DNA of 64,000 nucleotides, taken from the NCBI RefSeq assembly GCF_026810505.1, contig NZ_CP101750.1, forward strand, positions 959,448-1,023,447. Reading direction: 5' to 3'. The notes under the pieces were generated by a model. That model was given only the letters and a program-made list of their open reading frames with translations, had not been told where the DNA came from and did not search any database. Source of the stretch: Streptomyces sp. Je 1-369. GTDB lineage: Bacteria > Actinomycetota > Actinomycetes > Streptomycetales > Streptomycetaceae. The translations under genes were made by a program, and so were the position numbers. Positions 49,470-58,931 of this stretch are shown in pieces. Every line of letters starts with the position of its first letter. Position 1 is the stretch's first letter.

Positions 49470-49853
49470 ATGGACCGTCATGAGACGAAGGACACCGGGA
49501 ACGACTCCCCTCGTGTGCAGCTCACGCCCGCCGCCGCCCTGCTCCTGCGGAAGTTGCGGGAGGTGCACGGGCCGCTGATGTTCCATCAGTCCGGCGGCTG
49601 CTGCGACGGCAGCGCCCCCATGTGCTACCCGGACGGCGAGTTCCGTACCGGCCAATCCGACGTCCACCTCGCGTCGCTGACGGTCGAAGGGGTGGCCGAG
49701 CCCGTAGCGTTCTGGATGTCGAAGAGCCAGTACGAGCTGTGGAGCCACACCCGGCTGATCGTGGACGTCGTGCCGGGGCGCGGCAGCGGCTTCTCGCTGG
49801 AGGCCCCGGAAGGCGTACGTTTCCTGATCCGTTCCCGGCTGGTCGGGACGTAG
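49470..49853 (+). CDS. DUF779 protein
   Basis: 127 residues: VQLTPAAALLLRKLREVHGPLMFHQSGGCCDGSAPMCYPDGEFRTG near the N-terminus is the Cys-rich signature of DUF779, followed by FWMSKSQYELWSHTRLIVDVVPGRGSGFSLEAPEGVRFLIRSRL. Family members in actinomycetes usually accompany acetaldehyde dehydrogenase genes and may bind metal through the conserved Cys; here no such dehydrogenase is adjacent. ATG chosen as the first start with a protein-like frame. Confidence 0.8.
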   Translation: MDRHETKDTGNDSPRVQLTPAAALLLRKLREVHGPLMFHQSGGCCDGSAPMCYPDGEFRTGQSDVHLASLTVEGVAEPVAFWMSKSQYELWSHTRLIVDVVPGRGSGFSLEAPEGVRFLIRSRLVGT

Positions 49854-49927
49854 CCACCGGGATCTGGTGAACTCCTCTGGCTGCTGCGACAGTTGGTTCG
49901 CTGCCCGGTCGAAAACCAGGGGGATCT

Positions 49928-51202
49928 GTGACTCGCCAGAAGCAACGCGGTGGACGGTTCAGAACGGCCCTGACACTTGCCACGACGCTCGGCATGCTGG
50001 CCGGTGCCGCTCTCACGGGAGCGGCGCCGGCCGGTGCCGCTTCGGGGGGTGTCGCGCACGCGTCCGGCCCGGTGGCGCCGGGGGTGGAGTATCGATACTT
50101 CGACGTGGCGGGATCCCACGGGGCCGCCCGCGTGCACGTGCTCGACGTGGATCTGCGCGACCCGCGCACCAGTGTCGGCCTGCTGTATCCGGGCAAGGTC
50201 GCCGCGCGTGCGCCCGTCTCCGCGCTCGCGGACGGCGCCGGTGCCGTCGGCGGCATCAACGGCGACTTCTTCAACATCTCCGAGACGCAGCACCCCGGCG
50301 TCGAGGCGACCGGCGCACCCGTCGGTCCTGCGATCGCGGCTGGCCACGCGCTCAAGGGCGCCGTGCCGAACGGGCAGCGCTTCGGGCCCGCGATGCCGCC
50401 GGGCGTGACCACCGAGGCCGTCCTCGGCGTCGGGTACGACCGCAGGGCCCGCCTGGACAGCCTCGCCCTCGACGGGCACCTCCGCACCCGGGACGCCCGC
50501 CTTCCGCTGGGCGGCCTCAACCAGTACGCGCTGCCGGTGGGTTCCGTGGGCGCGTTCACCAGCGACTGGGGCTCCGTGTCGCGGGTGCGCGCGACCTGCG
50601 GCACCGACACGAGCCGCGGCGCGCCGTGCAGCACGGACACCCACGAGGTGACGGTCCGCGGCGGACGCGTGGTGGCCTCGGCCGACACGCCGGGCACCGG
50701 TCCGATCGCCCGCGGCACCACGGTCCTGGTGGGCCGCGAGGCGGGCGCGCAGGAGCTGCGGAAGCTGTCGGCGGGCGACTGGGTGCACGTCAAGCACCGC
50801 CTGGTCGCGGCCGAGTCCCGCATGCCTCTGCGCTTCGCCCTCGGCGGCTACCCGGTGCTCCGTGGTGGCGAGCCGCTGCCCGGCCTCGACGGGACCGCGT
50901 CGGCGGTGCGGACGGCCGCGGGGATCGCCGACGGCGGCCGTCGCCTGCTGCTCCTTTCCCTCGACGGGTCCCCCGAGTTCCGTACGGGCCTGACGATCGC
51001 CGAGATGGCGCGGACCCTTCAGGAGCTGGGCGCGCGGGACGGCTTCAGCCTGGACGGCGGCGGCTCCTCCACCCTGGTCTCCGCGACGTCCACGCTGGTG
51101 GCGCGGCTCCCGGGCGCCGAAGCCGTCACGGTCCGCAACAACCCCAGCGGGGGCATCGAGCGTCCGGTACCGAACGGCATCGGCGTGTTCTCCCGCACCT
51201 GA
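49928..51202 (+). CDS. Secreted NAGPA-type phosphodiester glycosidase
   Basis: 424 residues, signal peptide (RTALTLATTLGMLAGAALTGAAPAGAA). The domain of N-acetylglucosamine-1-phosphodiester alpha-N-acetylglucosaminidase family proteins is visible: AVGGINGDFFNISETQHPGVEATG near 110, AGGYPVLRGG-like ALGGYPVLRGGEPLPG near 302, ARDGFSLDGGGSSTLVS near 370 and RPVPNGIGVFS at the end. It is thought to hydrolyse sugar phosphodiesters in the envelope; substrate not known here. GTG start with AGGGGGA upstream. Ends 9 nt before the convergent beta-propeller gene. Confidence 0.88.
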   Translation: MTRQKQRGGRFRTALTLATTLGMLAGAALTGAAPAGAASGGVAHASGPVAPGVEYRYFDVAGSHGAARVHVLDVDLRDPRTSVGLLYPGKVAARAPVSALADGAGAVGGINGDFFNISETQHPGVEATGAPVGPAIAAGHALKGAVPNGQRFGPAMPPGVTTEAVLGVGYDRRARLDSLALDGHLRTRDARLPLGGLNQYALPVGSVGAFTSDWGSVSRVRATCGTDTSRGAPCSTDTHEVTVRGGRVVASADTPGTGPIARGTTVLVGREAGAQELRKLSAGDWVHVKHRLVAAESRMPLRFALGGYPVLRGGEPLPGLDGTASAVRTAAGIADGGRRLLLLSLDGSPEFRTGLTIAEMARTLQELGARDGFSLDGGGSSTLVSATSTLVARLPGAEAVTVRNNPSGGIERPVPNGIGVFSRT

Positions 51203-51211
51203 GCCGGTCGT

Positions 51212-52780
51212 TCACTCGCCGTCCCGCACCGCCACGAGCCCGTTGAACGCGCCCACGTAGGCCGTCCCGTCGGGGCCCAGCGTGACGGGCGCCCAGTTGT
51301 TGTCGTACGCGATGCCCGTGCCGGCGAGCCGCTTCCAGCGGGTGTCGCCGGTGCGGAAGTCGACGGCGGTCAGGTACCACGCATCGATGCCGAGGCGGTT
51401 GGGTTCCTTCGTGTAGAAGTACAGCAGGCCGTTGGCGGTGGACAGTTTCGGCACCGTCGACGGGGAGCGTTCGGCGCTCTCCCAGACGGTGTCGCAGCCG
51501 GTGCCGTCCTCGCGCACATCGATCCTGCTGACGCCGCCGACGACGCTGCGGCCGAGGGTGAGCGAGGTGATGTTCTCGTAGCCGTAGTTGTTCTCGACGA
51601 CGAGGCTGTCGCCCCAGGTGATCAGCGAGTTGTCGGTGGTGGAGGCGCCGGAGCCGAAGACGGGAACCTTGCAGACGAGCCGCTCGTCGTCCGGCACGTC
51701 GGTGCCGCGCCGGTAGACGAGGACGTTCATGCGGTCGTCGGCGTTGTCGGTGATCGCCACGTAGTCGTCGTGCGCGCCGAAGAGGTCTGGCGTGGTGCCG
51801 GAGCCCTGGTTGACCGAGCCGGGCTTGGTGCCGGTGCCGCGGTCGTACGTCCGGCGCCAGAGGGCCTTGGGCGTGCCGTCCGCGGTGGCCCGGAAGCTGT
51901 AGAGGGCGTGGTCGGAGACGATCGAGACGCCGTCACGTGCGACGGAGAACGAGTTCTGGATCTCCTCGCCGTCGAGGCGGACGGAGCGGATGGCGCCGGA
52001 CTTCGGGTCGACGGTGCCGATGCGCCCCTGCCGGGTCACCCACCAGATGCGCCCCTCCCAGTCCGGCATCACCGATGTGACGGGGTCGCACTCGCCGCTC
52101 GGGTAGAGGTTGGTCCAGCTCACGCAGTCGTGCGGAACGTGGTCCGTCAGGTCCCACTCCTTGTCGACGACGAAGCGCCAGCCACCGCCCGGGGTGCGTT
52201 CGTGCGCGAGTCGCACGATGTGCTGGCGCGAGTCGGCGAGGACGAGCCGGTCCTCGTTGTCGAGGTACGAATAGGCGCCGCCCGACGTGTCCTTGAAGAT
52301 CTTCGAGAAGTCGAGGCGGGTGATGGCCTCGACGGTCGAGGGCCGCTGCGGCAGCTTGTACTCGGCGAGCGTGTCCAGCGTCTCCGGGTCGAGCAGCTTG
52401 ACCAGGAACCCGGTGAACGTGCCGCACACGGTGACGATGCGTCCGTCGCGGTCGAAGGTGACGGTCGCGCACTCGCCGCCGAGCGCCGCCATCTTCTCGC
52501 TGTCGACGGTGGGCCGCTTCCCGAGCGGCCCGCTCCAGGGGTACGTTCCGCTGCCGGCCGCGTCGGCGTGCATGCCGCTGCGGCCGTTGGCGGCCAGGTA
52601 CGGGTGCTGGGGCGGCGGGGTGCCGGGCAGCGGCCGCGCCTCGGCGGGCGCGCCCTCGTACTGCTCGACGAGCCGGTGCCCCGGGGCGTTGGGTATCTCG
52701 TCGGCGTACGCGGGCACCGCGAGGGACACGGTCAGGGCCACGACACCGGCGGGAACGATGTGGCGCAGTCTGCTGGGCAT
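51212..52780 (-). CDS. Secreted beta-propeller protein, unknown function
   Basis: 522 residues, signal peptide (RHIVPAGVVALTVSLAVPAYA). The mature part is built of repeated four-stranded blade-like units (GGECATVTFDRDGRIVTVCG, EDRLVLADSRQHIVRLAHE, WEGRIWWVTRQGRIGTVDPK, DGVSIVSDHALYSFRATADG and GIAYDNNWAPVTLGPDGTAYVGA), similar to PQQ/BamB-like propellers; it does not contain the PQQ-enzyme catalytic motifs. I cannot name the family. It may bind a ligand outside the cell. It is followed upstream by a 64-residue membrane protein gene on the same strand. Confidence 0.75.
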   Translation of the reverse strand: MPSRLRHIVPAGVVALTVSLAVPAYADEIPNAPGHRLVEQYEGAPAEARPLPGTPPPQHPYLAANGRSGMHADAAGSGTYPWSGPLGKRPTVDSEKMAALGGECATVTFDRDGRIVTVCGTFTGFLVKLLDPETLDTLAEYKLPQRPSTVEAITRLDFSKIFKDTSGGAYSYLDNEDRLVLADSRQHIVRLAHERTPGGGWRFVVDKEWDLTDHVPHDCVSWTNLYPSGECDPVTSVMPDWEGRIWWVTRQGRIGTVDPKSGAIRSVRLDGEEIQNSFSVARDGVSIVSDHALYSFRATADGTPKALWRRTYDRGTGTKPGSVNQGSGTTPDLFGAHDDYVAITDNADDRMNVLVYRRGTDVPDDERLVCKVPVFGSGASTTDNSLITWGDSLVVENNYGYENITSLTLGRSVVGGVSRIDVREDGTGCDTVWESAERSPSTVPKLSTANGLLYFYTKEPNRLGIDAWYLTAVDFRTGDTRWKRLAGTGIAYDNNWAPVTLGPDGTAYVGAFNGLVAVRDGE

Positions 52781-52859
52781 GCGCCGAAGCTAGATGCCGC
52801 CTCCGCGACTGTCCATGACTGCGCGTCAGTTGTTCATGAACTCGCAGCACTCGCACGCG

Positions 52860-53054
52860 TCATGGCCGGATCGAGCTGACGATGTCGGCGGTGGCCGTGA
52901 GTCCGTTGTGGATGGTCGGCGCCATGCTCGTACTCGCCAGGTAGAAACCGAGGAGCCCGCAGACGACGGCGTGCGACACCTTCAGCGCTCCGTTGCGCAG
53001 AAAGACCACCGCGAGGACCACAAGGAGCAGCACGACAGAGATCGAAACGGCCAT
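52860..53054 (-). CDS. Small membrane protein, unknown function (64 aa)
   Basis: 64 residues with one strong hydrophobic segment at the N-terminus (VSISVVLLLVVLAVVFLR) and a second moderate segment (AVVCGLLGFYLASTSMAPTI). It has AGGAGG 8 nt from the ATG at 53054, so translation is likely. It resembles small conserved actinobacterial proteins that may act with conjugative or developmental membrane complexes, but no role is assigned. Confidence 0.65.
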   Translation of the reverse strand: MAVSISVVLLLVVLAVVFLRNGALKVSHAVVCGLLGFYLASTSMAPTIHNGLTATADIVSSIRP

Positions 53055-53183
53055 GGGAAGTACCTCCTCCGCCACGTGGAACCGCGGCTTCCGGCCGTCA
53101 GTCTGGCGTAACGGAGGGAGCGTCCGGGCGTCTGACCTGTGCTCCGAACGGGTGTTACTTGCACGAGGGTTGATCCTCGAAGA

Positions 53184-54044
53184 TCATCCGCGGTGCGCGT
53201 CGAGGAACGCTTCGAGCCCGGCGAGGTCATCGGTGTTGAGGTGATCCACCCCGGCGGCGAGCAGCTCGCTCCACACCGCGTCGCGCTGCGGTCCCGGCAG
53301 GTCGGGCGTGGCCCAGAAACGCACGCGCTGCCTGCGCGCGTGGGCGGCGGAGACGATGCCGCGCAGCTTGTCGCGCTCCGCCGGAGGTATCGGCCCCACG
53401 CCCTGCCAGCTGAAGTTGAGGGACCAGTTGTCGCTGATCAGCGGGATGAGCGAGGCGGGCGCCGCGGTGCCCAGATCGGCGAGCCGCCCGTCGTAGAAGG
53501 CATGCCGAACCCGCTGCGCCTCCATCGGCCCGCGCGCCGCCCGGTCCCCGGAGACGACGGCGGTGACGGCGCCGCGGCGCACCTTCCCATGGCTGTACGA
53601 CGTGAAGAGGCGCCGGTAGGGCCGCAGATGGCGGTGGAGCTCGGCGTACGTCGACGCGCCCTCGGTCTTGATGTCGATCAGCAGCTGGAAGGGGGTGCGG
53701 TGATACCCCCGGTACACGGACCCGTGCTGTGCGCGCACGCGGGCGGCCAGGGGCTCCAGGTAGAGCGACTCCAGGGTGCGGGCGGGGTCGAGGTCCACCG
53801 GGTCGTGGGCGACGAGCAGCTGCCCGTCGACGAGGTAGATGTCGGCCTCGACGCTGCCGAAGCGGTGGTCGAGCGCGTCGAAGAGGGGGCGGGGGTGCTC
53901 GTAGTCGTTGTGGGCGTGGGCCCGGATCAGGGGGCGGGGGTGGTGTCCGCCTCCGGTCGCGTGCGCGTGGGCGGGCATCGCGACGCCGCCCACGAGGGCG
54001 GCTCCGAAGGTGGTGAGGGCTCTGCGACGGGTCGTGAGGGCCAT
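53184..54044 (-). CDS. Secreted glycerophosphodiester phosphodiesterase-like protein (AIM6-like)
   Basis: 286 residues, twin-arginine-type signal (TTRRRALTTFGAALVGGVAMPAHA). The PI-PLC/GDPD TIM-barrel start is RAHAHNDYEHPRPLFDALDH near 42, with GSVEADIYLVDGQLLVAHDP near 64 holding the metal-binding Glu-Asp and His-Asp residues; LLIDIKTEG near 118 and the C-terminal VRFWATPDLPG, GVDHLNTDDL follow. This layout matches the AIM6-like phosphodiesterases. It probably cleaves phospholipid-derived diesters outside the cell. ATG has GGGAGG upstream. Confidence 0.85.
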   Translation of the reverse strand: MALTTRRRALTTFGAALVGGVAMPAHAHATGGGHHPRPLIRAHAHNDYEHPRPLFDALDHRFGSVEADIYLVDGQLLVAHDPVDLDPARTLESLYLEPLAARVRAQHGSVYRGYHRTPFQLLIDIKTEGASTYAELHRHLRPYRRLFTSYSHGKVRRGAVTAVVSGDRAARGPMEAQRVRHAFYDGRLADLGTAAPASLIPLISDNWSLNFSWQGVGPIPPAERDKLRGIVSAAHARRQRVRFWATPDLPGPQRDAVWSELLAAGVDHLNTDDLAGLEAFLDAHRG

Positions 54045-54177
54045 GTTGTGCCTCCCGGGGGGCGAATGGATGCGGACGCCCGCCCACATGGACGGGCGGG
54101 ACCTCAGTGAGTATGAGTCCCCGCCCACGCCAGGAAACCTGCCCTGCCCGGGAGTTGGCGCTATCGACGCCGCGCGT

Positions 54178-55227
54178 TCACGGCCGGTCCGTGAAGACCT
54201 CAGGGTTCGCGCAGTGGGCGAGGGGTTCGCCGTTCAGGTAGCGGGCGACCTCGGCTGCCACGATGCGGGCCGCCTTGTGGGCCACCTGTTGGCTGCCGCC
54301 CGCGATGTGCGGGGTCATGACGATGCCGGGGGTCTTCAGGAGGCGGGAGTCGGCGGGGACGGGTTCTGTCGGGTAGACGTCGAAGGCGGCTCCGGCGAGT
54401 TGGCCCGCGTCGAGGGCGTCGCAGACCGCTTCGTAGTCGAGGAGGGCGCCGCGGGCGCAGTTGACGAGGACGGAGCCGCGGGGCATGCGGGCGATCTGTT
54501 CGGCACCGATCATGCCCTTGGTCTCGTCGGTCACGCGCGCGTGCAGGGAGACGATGCGGGAGCGGGTGAGCAGGTCGTCGAGGGAGACCTGCTCGGCGAC
54601 GCCGGTGAGCAGGTTGGGCTGTACGTAGGGGTCGTGGACCAGGACGTGGGCGCCCATCGCGACCAGGACCTTGGCTACGCGGCTGCCGATGGCGCCGTAG
54701 CCGACCAGGCCGACGGTGGCGCCTTCGATCTCGATGCCGCAGTTGTCGTAGTCGTAGTAGTCGCCGCGCCAGACGCCGGACCGCAGGTCGGTGTGGGTGT
54801 CACCGACTCCGCGTGCGGCGGCCAGGAGCAGGGTGAGGGTGTGTTCGGCGGTGGCGACGGCGTTGCGTCCCGGGGCGTAGCAGACGGCGACACCGTGGCG
54901 GGTGGCCGCCTCCAGGTTGGCGTTGACGGGGCCGCCGCGGCTGACGCACATCAGCTTCAGGTCGGGGCAGTTGGTGAGGATCCGCTCGGTCAGGGGCGCC
55001 AGCTGCGTGACGCACACCTCGACACCCTGGAGCGCCTCGATGAGCTCCTCCTCGGTGCCGGACGCCTCGACGACCTCGCCGACGGGGCCGAAGGGCGTGT
55101 GCGGCCAGGGCAGCGTGAGTTCCCGTACGGCGACGGCGTCCGTGCCGGAGGTGGCCGCGCGGACCTCGTCGGCGAGCAGGCGGGGCAGGACGAAGTGGTC
55201 GCCGGCGGCGAGGACGGTGGTGCTCAT
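54178..55227 (-). CDS. D-2-hydroxyacid dehydrogenase of the sugar operon
   Basis: 349 residues; NAD-dependent dehydrogenase of the phosphoglycerate/formate/lactate dehydrogenase family. Rossmann motif GATVGLVGYGAIGSRVAKVL near 168, Arg near LKLMCVSRGGPVNANLEAAT, Glu-type GALLDYEAVCDAL and catalytic His in VMTPHIAGGSQQ near 308 are present. It should reduce or oxidise a 2-hydroxy acid derived from the sugar the operon degrades. Last gene; its ATG overlaps the phosphatase stop by 4 nt. Confidence 0.88.
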   Translation of the reverse strand: MSTTVLAAGDHFVLPRLLADEVRAATSGTDAVAVRELTLPWPHTPFGPVGEVVEASGTEEELIEALQGVEVCVTQLAPLTERILTNCPDLKLMCVSRGGPVNANLEAATRHGVAVCYAPGRNAVATAEHTLTLLLAAARGVGDTHTDLRSGVWRGDYYDYDNCGIEIEGATVGLVGYGAIGSRVAKVLVAMGAHVLVHDPYVQPNLLTGVAEQVSLDDLLTRSRIVSLHARVTDETKGMIGAEQIARMPRGSVLVNCARGALLDYEAVCDALDAGQLAGAAFDVYPTEPVPADSRLLKTPGIVMTPHIAGGSQQVAHKAARIVAAEVARYLNGEPLAHCANPEVFTDRP

Positions 55228-55868
55228 GAGGGGGTTCCTTCGTGTCCTTCGTGGGTGGGGGCGGTCGTGGTCGGTGCGTTGAGGCGGAGCAGGGACATCC
55301 GGTCCTCGCGGAGCCGCAGTTCGGTGAGGGCGCCGTTGTGGAGTGCGGGGAAGACCCGCCGGTAGTCGGCGAGGGGTATGCCGAGCTGGTGGCAGAGGAG
55401 GAGGCGGACGAGGGTGGAGTGGGCGACGACGAGGACGCGGCCTTCCGGGTAGGCGTCGGCGAGGTCGAAGAGGGCTTCGCTCGCGCGCTCGGCCGCCGCG
55501 CGCGGGTCCTCGCCGCCGGGCAGGTGGTGGGCGACCGGATCGCGGAGGAACGCTGCGAGTTCCTCGGGGAAACGCGCGCGCATCTCGTCCCGGGTCAGGC
55601 CTTCGCCCCGCCCGAAGTCCACCTCCACGAGCCGCTCCTCGACGCGGGGCGTCACGCCGAGCGCCTCGGCGGCGGGCTGCGCGGTCAGCCGGGCGCGGCT
55701 CAGCGGGGAGCTGACCACGGCGTCGATCCGCTCCCCCGCGGCCCACGCGCCGAGCGCGGCGGCCTGGCGGAGTCCGTGCGCGGTGAGCTCCACGTCGGTG
55801 CGCCCGGCGTAGCGGTTGCCGTCGTGCCAGACGGTCTCCCCATGGCGTACGAGGACGAAGTCGGTCAC
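55224..55868 (-). CDS. Histidine phosphatase (phosphoglycerate-mutase-like)
   Basis: 214 residues. RHGETVW near residues 8-14 carries the phospho-accepting His, with the second Arg and Glu in SSPLSRARLTAQ and VDFGRGEGLT, and the second His in VVAHSTLVRLL near 148. Likely dephosphorylates a sugar phosphate, perhaps a product of the kinases. GTG start overlaps the kinase stop by 4 nt. Confidence 0.88.
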   Translation of the reverse strand: MTDFVLVRHGETVWHDGNRYAGRTDVELTAHGLRQAAALGAWAAGERIDAVVSSPLSRARLTAQPAAEALGVTPRVEERLVEVDFGRGEGLTRDEMRARFPEELAAFLRDPVAHHLPGGEDPRAAAERASEALFDLADAYPEGRVLVVAHSTLVRLLLCHQLGIPLADYRRVFPALHNGALTELRLREDRMSLLRLNAPTTTAPTHEGHEGTPS

Positions 55869-57394
55869 TGGTCTTCCCTTTCGCGTTCCTGGCTGTCGGG
55901 GGCCCGGCGGGCGCGGTCTCGCGCATGTGCGGCGACGGTGCCGTCCAGCCAGCCCCGTCCGGCCAGCTCCTCGACGAAGGCGAGGTAGACGGGCACCCAG
56001 CGGGCGGTACGCACGGGGTCGGGCCGGATCTCCTCGCCGGTGCGGACCATGGCGGCCGCGGCGTCCCGCACGCCGACACCCGCCGAGGTCGCGGCGAGCA
56101 CCGCCATGCCGACCGCGCCCTCGGCCTGTTCGGGGACCCGCACGGTCCTGCCGAGGACATCGGCGCGCAGCCCGCTCCAGTACCGGTTGCGGGCGCCGCC
56201 CCCGGTGAGGGTGAGCGGTCCGTCGACGGGCGCGCCGATCAGGTCGAGGTAGTCGAAGCAGAGCCGTTCGACGCAGGCGACGCCGAGGAGGTACGCGTGG
56301 AAGCGCTCGGCGTCGTCGGCGGGGGCGCCGAGGACGAACGGGCGGGCGTCCGGGGCGCGGAAGGGGAAACGTTCGCCGCCGGTGGAGACCAGCGGGTAGG
56401 CGACCGCGTCGGACGTGCACCGGCTCGCGAGGGCGGTGAGTGCGTCCAGGTCGGCGTCCGGGAACTCGCGGGCGAGGGCGCCCGCGCCGCTGCTCGATGC
56501 GCCGCCCGGCAGCCAGGTGTCGCCGGGGCCGCGGTGGCAGTAGACGACGCCTCCCGGGTCGCGCACCAGGTGGGGGCTGGTGCCCTTGAAGACGAGGGTG
56601 GTGCCGAGTACGGAGTTCCAGGCGCCCGGGGTGAGGGCGCCCGCGCCGATCTGCGCGGCGCAGCCGTCGGTCATGCCCGCGACGATCGCCGTGCCCTCGG
56701 GGATGCCCGTCGCGGTGGCGGCCGCCGCGCAGACGGTGCCGAGGAGGCTGCCTGGACGTACGACACCGGGCAACAGGGCGCGTGGGACGGCGAGTTCGTC
56801 GAGCACGCCGTCAGGCCAGCGCTCCTCGGTGAGGTGGTAGCCGGTCTTCAGGGCGTGGCTGGCATCGCTCGCCACCTGGTGGCCCGCGAGGCGCCAGGTG
56901 ATCAGATCGGGCTGGTGCAGCAGCCGCACCCCCGTACCGGCCGACGCGGGTTCGTGTTCGAGTAGCCAGAGCAGTTTGGGCAGCGCCCAGGACGGCTGCA
57001 TGGAGCGGTAGCCGAGCTCGTGCCAGACGGCGGCGCCCGCCTCGTTGGCGCGTGCGGCCTGCCCGGCGGCGCGCCCGTCGTCGTACATGAGCCCCGGCGT
57101 GAGCGGGGCACCGGAGGCGTCGGCGAGCAGGACGGTCCCGGAGGTGCCGTCGATGGCGAGGCCTCGGACGCGGGCGGCGTCGATGCCGGACAGGGCCTCG
57201 CGGCAGGCGTCGGCGAGCGCGGCCCACCACTGCTCGGGGTCCTGTTCGTGGCGGGCTCCCTCGCGGCGGCTGGTGAGGGGGCGGGACGCGGCGGCGAGCA
57301 CGCGGCCCGTGGAGTCGACGGCGACGCAGCGGGCGCTCTGGGTGCCGAGATCCAGGCCGAGCCAGACGGCGTCGGGGGGCAGCTGCTCAGGCAC
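55865..57394 (-). CDS. FGGY-family carbohydrate kinase (second kinase of the sugar operon)
   Basis: 509 residues. GLDLGTQSARCVAVDSTGRV near 12 is the phosphate-1 motif of the FGGY fold, GLAIDGTSGTVLLADASGAP near 73, NSVLGTTLVFKGTS near 256 and LTGGGARNRYWSGLRADVLG near 395 are other blocks. The DGTSGTV and LMYDDGRA patterns are closest to D-ribulokinase/xylulokinase-like members, but the substrate is not certain. Start GTG with AAGGAG is preferred over the ATG six codons upstream. It overlaps the upstream kinase gene by 8 nt. Confidence 0.88.
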   Translation of the reverse strand: MPEQLPPDAVWLGLDLGTQSARCVAVDSTGRVLAAASRPLTSRREGARHEQDPEQWWAALADACREALSGIDAARVRGLAIDGTSGTVLLADASGAPLTPGLMYDDGRAAGQAARANEAGAAVWHELGYRSMQPSWALPKLLWLLEHEPASAGTGVRLLHQPDLITWRLAGHQVASDASHALKTGYHLTEERWPDGVLDELAVPRALLPGVVRPGSLLGTVCAAAATATGIPEGTAIVAGMTDGCAAQIGAGALTPGAWNSVLGTTLVFKGTSPHLVRDPGGVVYCHRGPGDTWLPGGASSSGAGALAREFPDADLDALTALASRCTSDAVAYPLVSTGGERFPFRAPDARPFVLGAPADDAERFHAYLLGVACVERLCFDYLDLIGAPVDGPLTLTGGGARNRYWSGLRADVLGRTVRVPEQAEGAVGMAVLAATSAGVGVRDAAAAMVRTGEEIRPDPVRTARWVPVYLAFVEELAGRGWLDGTVAAHARDRARRAPDSQEREREDQ

Positions 57395-58928
57395 GGAGGG
57401 CTCCTTGTCCATGTGTCGTTTCTCGTGCTGCGCGGGGGCCGGGCAGGGGTGCGGCGGCCGCGGTCCAGCCCGCGTCGCGGGCCAGGGTGCGCCAGGTCAG
57501 GAACGACTCGTACAGGTCCGCGTAGTGGGCGGAGCGCTCCGGGTCGGGTTCCCAAGTGGTGCGCATCCGTACGTACTTGGCGGCGGCGCTGTGCATGCTG
57601 GACTCGGCGCCGCTGAGCACGAGGCCGGTGAGGAAGGCACCCTTGGCGCCGAGTTCGGTGTCGCCGGAGCGGGCCGTCGGCACGCCGGTCGCGTCCGCGA
57701 TGAGCGCGCACCACTCGGCGCTGTTGGCGCCGCCGCCGCACAGCCGCAGCTCCGTGACCGAGGTGCGGGAGGCGACGAGCGAGTCGCGCAGGACGAGGGA
57801 GAGTCCGTCGAAGACGGCCCGGGCCAGGTCGGCGCGGGTGTGTTCGAGGGAGAGTCCCCAGAACGAGCCGCGGGCGCGCGGGTCGAGGAACGGTGCCCGC
57901 TCCCCCGCCGGGGAGAGGTAGGGCAGGAACATCAGGCCGCGGGCGCCGGGTTCGGATTCGGCGAAGGCCAGCGCGGCCAGTTCGGGCGGGCCTTCCAGGT
58001 GGAGAGTGCGGGAGGCCCAGTTGAGGACCTCCGCGCCGTTGAGGGTGGGGAAGGCCCGCAGGATGCGTTCGCGGCCGCGGTAGGCGATGTTGATGCCGGA
58101 CGGTTCGCCGCTCGTGTCGACGTCCCTGCGGACGATCTCGGTGCACAGCGTGGTGCCGAGGATGCTGCACGCCTGGCCCGGGTTGACGACGCCCGCGCCG
58201 CGGGCGGTGGAGGCGATGTCGTACGGCGCCATGACGACGGGGAGCCCGGCGGGCAGGCCGAGCTGGGCCGCCGCCCCGGAGGTGATCTCGCTGATCCGCT
58301 CGTGCTCGCCGAGGACCTTGGGCAGCAGGCGGGCGTAGGAGGTGAGGCCGAACAGGGCGACGATCTCGGGGTCGTAGTCGCCGGTGGTGTGGTCGAGGAA
58401 GGGCGCGGAGGCGTCGGACTCGTCCGTGGCGGTGACTCCGGTCAGGCGCAGGAACAGCCAGCCCGCGGCGGTCAGCGACGCGGCCGAGCGGGCCAGGCGC
58501 TGCGGATCGTGGCAGCCCAGCCAGCTGAAGATCGCGTTGGGCATGCCGCTGCAGGTCAGAGAGCCGTTGCGCCGGTAGGCCTCGTCGAGGACGCCCTCGC
58601 GCTGCCAGCGGATGAGGATGTCGCCCGCGCGGCCGTCGGACCAGAGGACGGCGGGTCCGGTGGGGCGGCCCGCGGCGTCGACGAGCCAGGCGCCGTCGCC
58701 CTGCGCGGTGAACGTCACGAGCCAGACGGGGTCGGTGATCTCCGCCAGGGCGTTGCGGACGGTGTGGACGACGGCGTTCCACACCGTGTCCATGTCCTGC
58801 TCGGCCCACCCGGGGTGGCGGCGCTGCACCTCGGTGGCGAGCCGGGAGACGGCGAGTTCGTTGCCCTGGTCGTCGAAGACCACGGACTTGATCATCGTGG
58901 TGCCGACGTCGATGGCGAGTACCGACAT
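57387..58928 (-). CDS. FGGY-family carbohydrate kinase (first kinase of the sugar operon)
   Basis: 513 residues. Opening SVLAIDVGTTMIKSVVFDDQ and the blocks TFTAQGDGAWLVDAAGRPTG near 86, CSILGTTLCTEIV near 257 and LRLCGGGANSAEWCALIADA near 396 place it in the FGGY family. The GQGDG-like TAQGDGAWL motif is seen in polyol/tetritol kinase-like members. With a second FGGY kinase right behind it, the pathway may phosphorylate two different intermediates. ATG lies 3 nt after the transporter stop. Confidence 0.88.
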   Translation of the reverse strand: MSVLAIDVGTTMIKSVVFDDQGNELAVSRLATEVQRRHPGWAEQDMDTVWNAVVHTVRNALAEITDPVWLVTFTAQGDGAWLVDAAGRPTGPAVLWSDGRAGDILIRWQREGVLDEAYRRNGSLTCSGMPNAIFSWLGCHDPQRLARSAASLTAAGWLFLRLTGVTATDESDASAPFLDHTTGDYDPEIVALFGLTSYARLLPKVLGEHERISEITSGAAAQLGLPAGLPVVMAPYDIASTARGAGVVNPGQACSILGTTLCTEIVRRDVDTSGEPSGINIAYRGRERILRAFPTLNGAEVLNWASRTLHLEGPPELAALAFAESEPGARGLMFLPYLSPAGERAPFLDPRARGSFWGLSLEHTRADLARAVFDGLSLVLRDSLVASRTSVTELRLCGGGANSAEWCALIADATGVPTARSGDTELGAKGAFLTGLVLSGAESSMHSAAAKYVRMRTTWEPDPERSAHYADLYESFLTWRTLARDAGWTAAAAPLPGPRAARETTHGQGALRA

Positions 58929-58931
58929 GGG

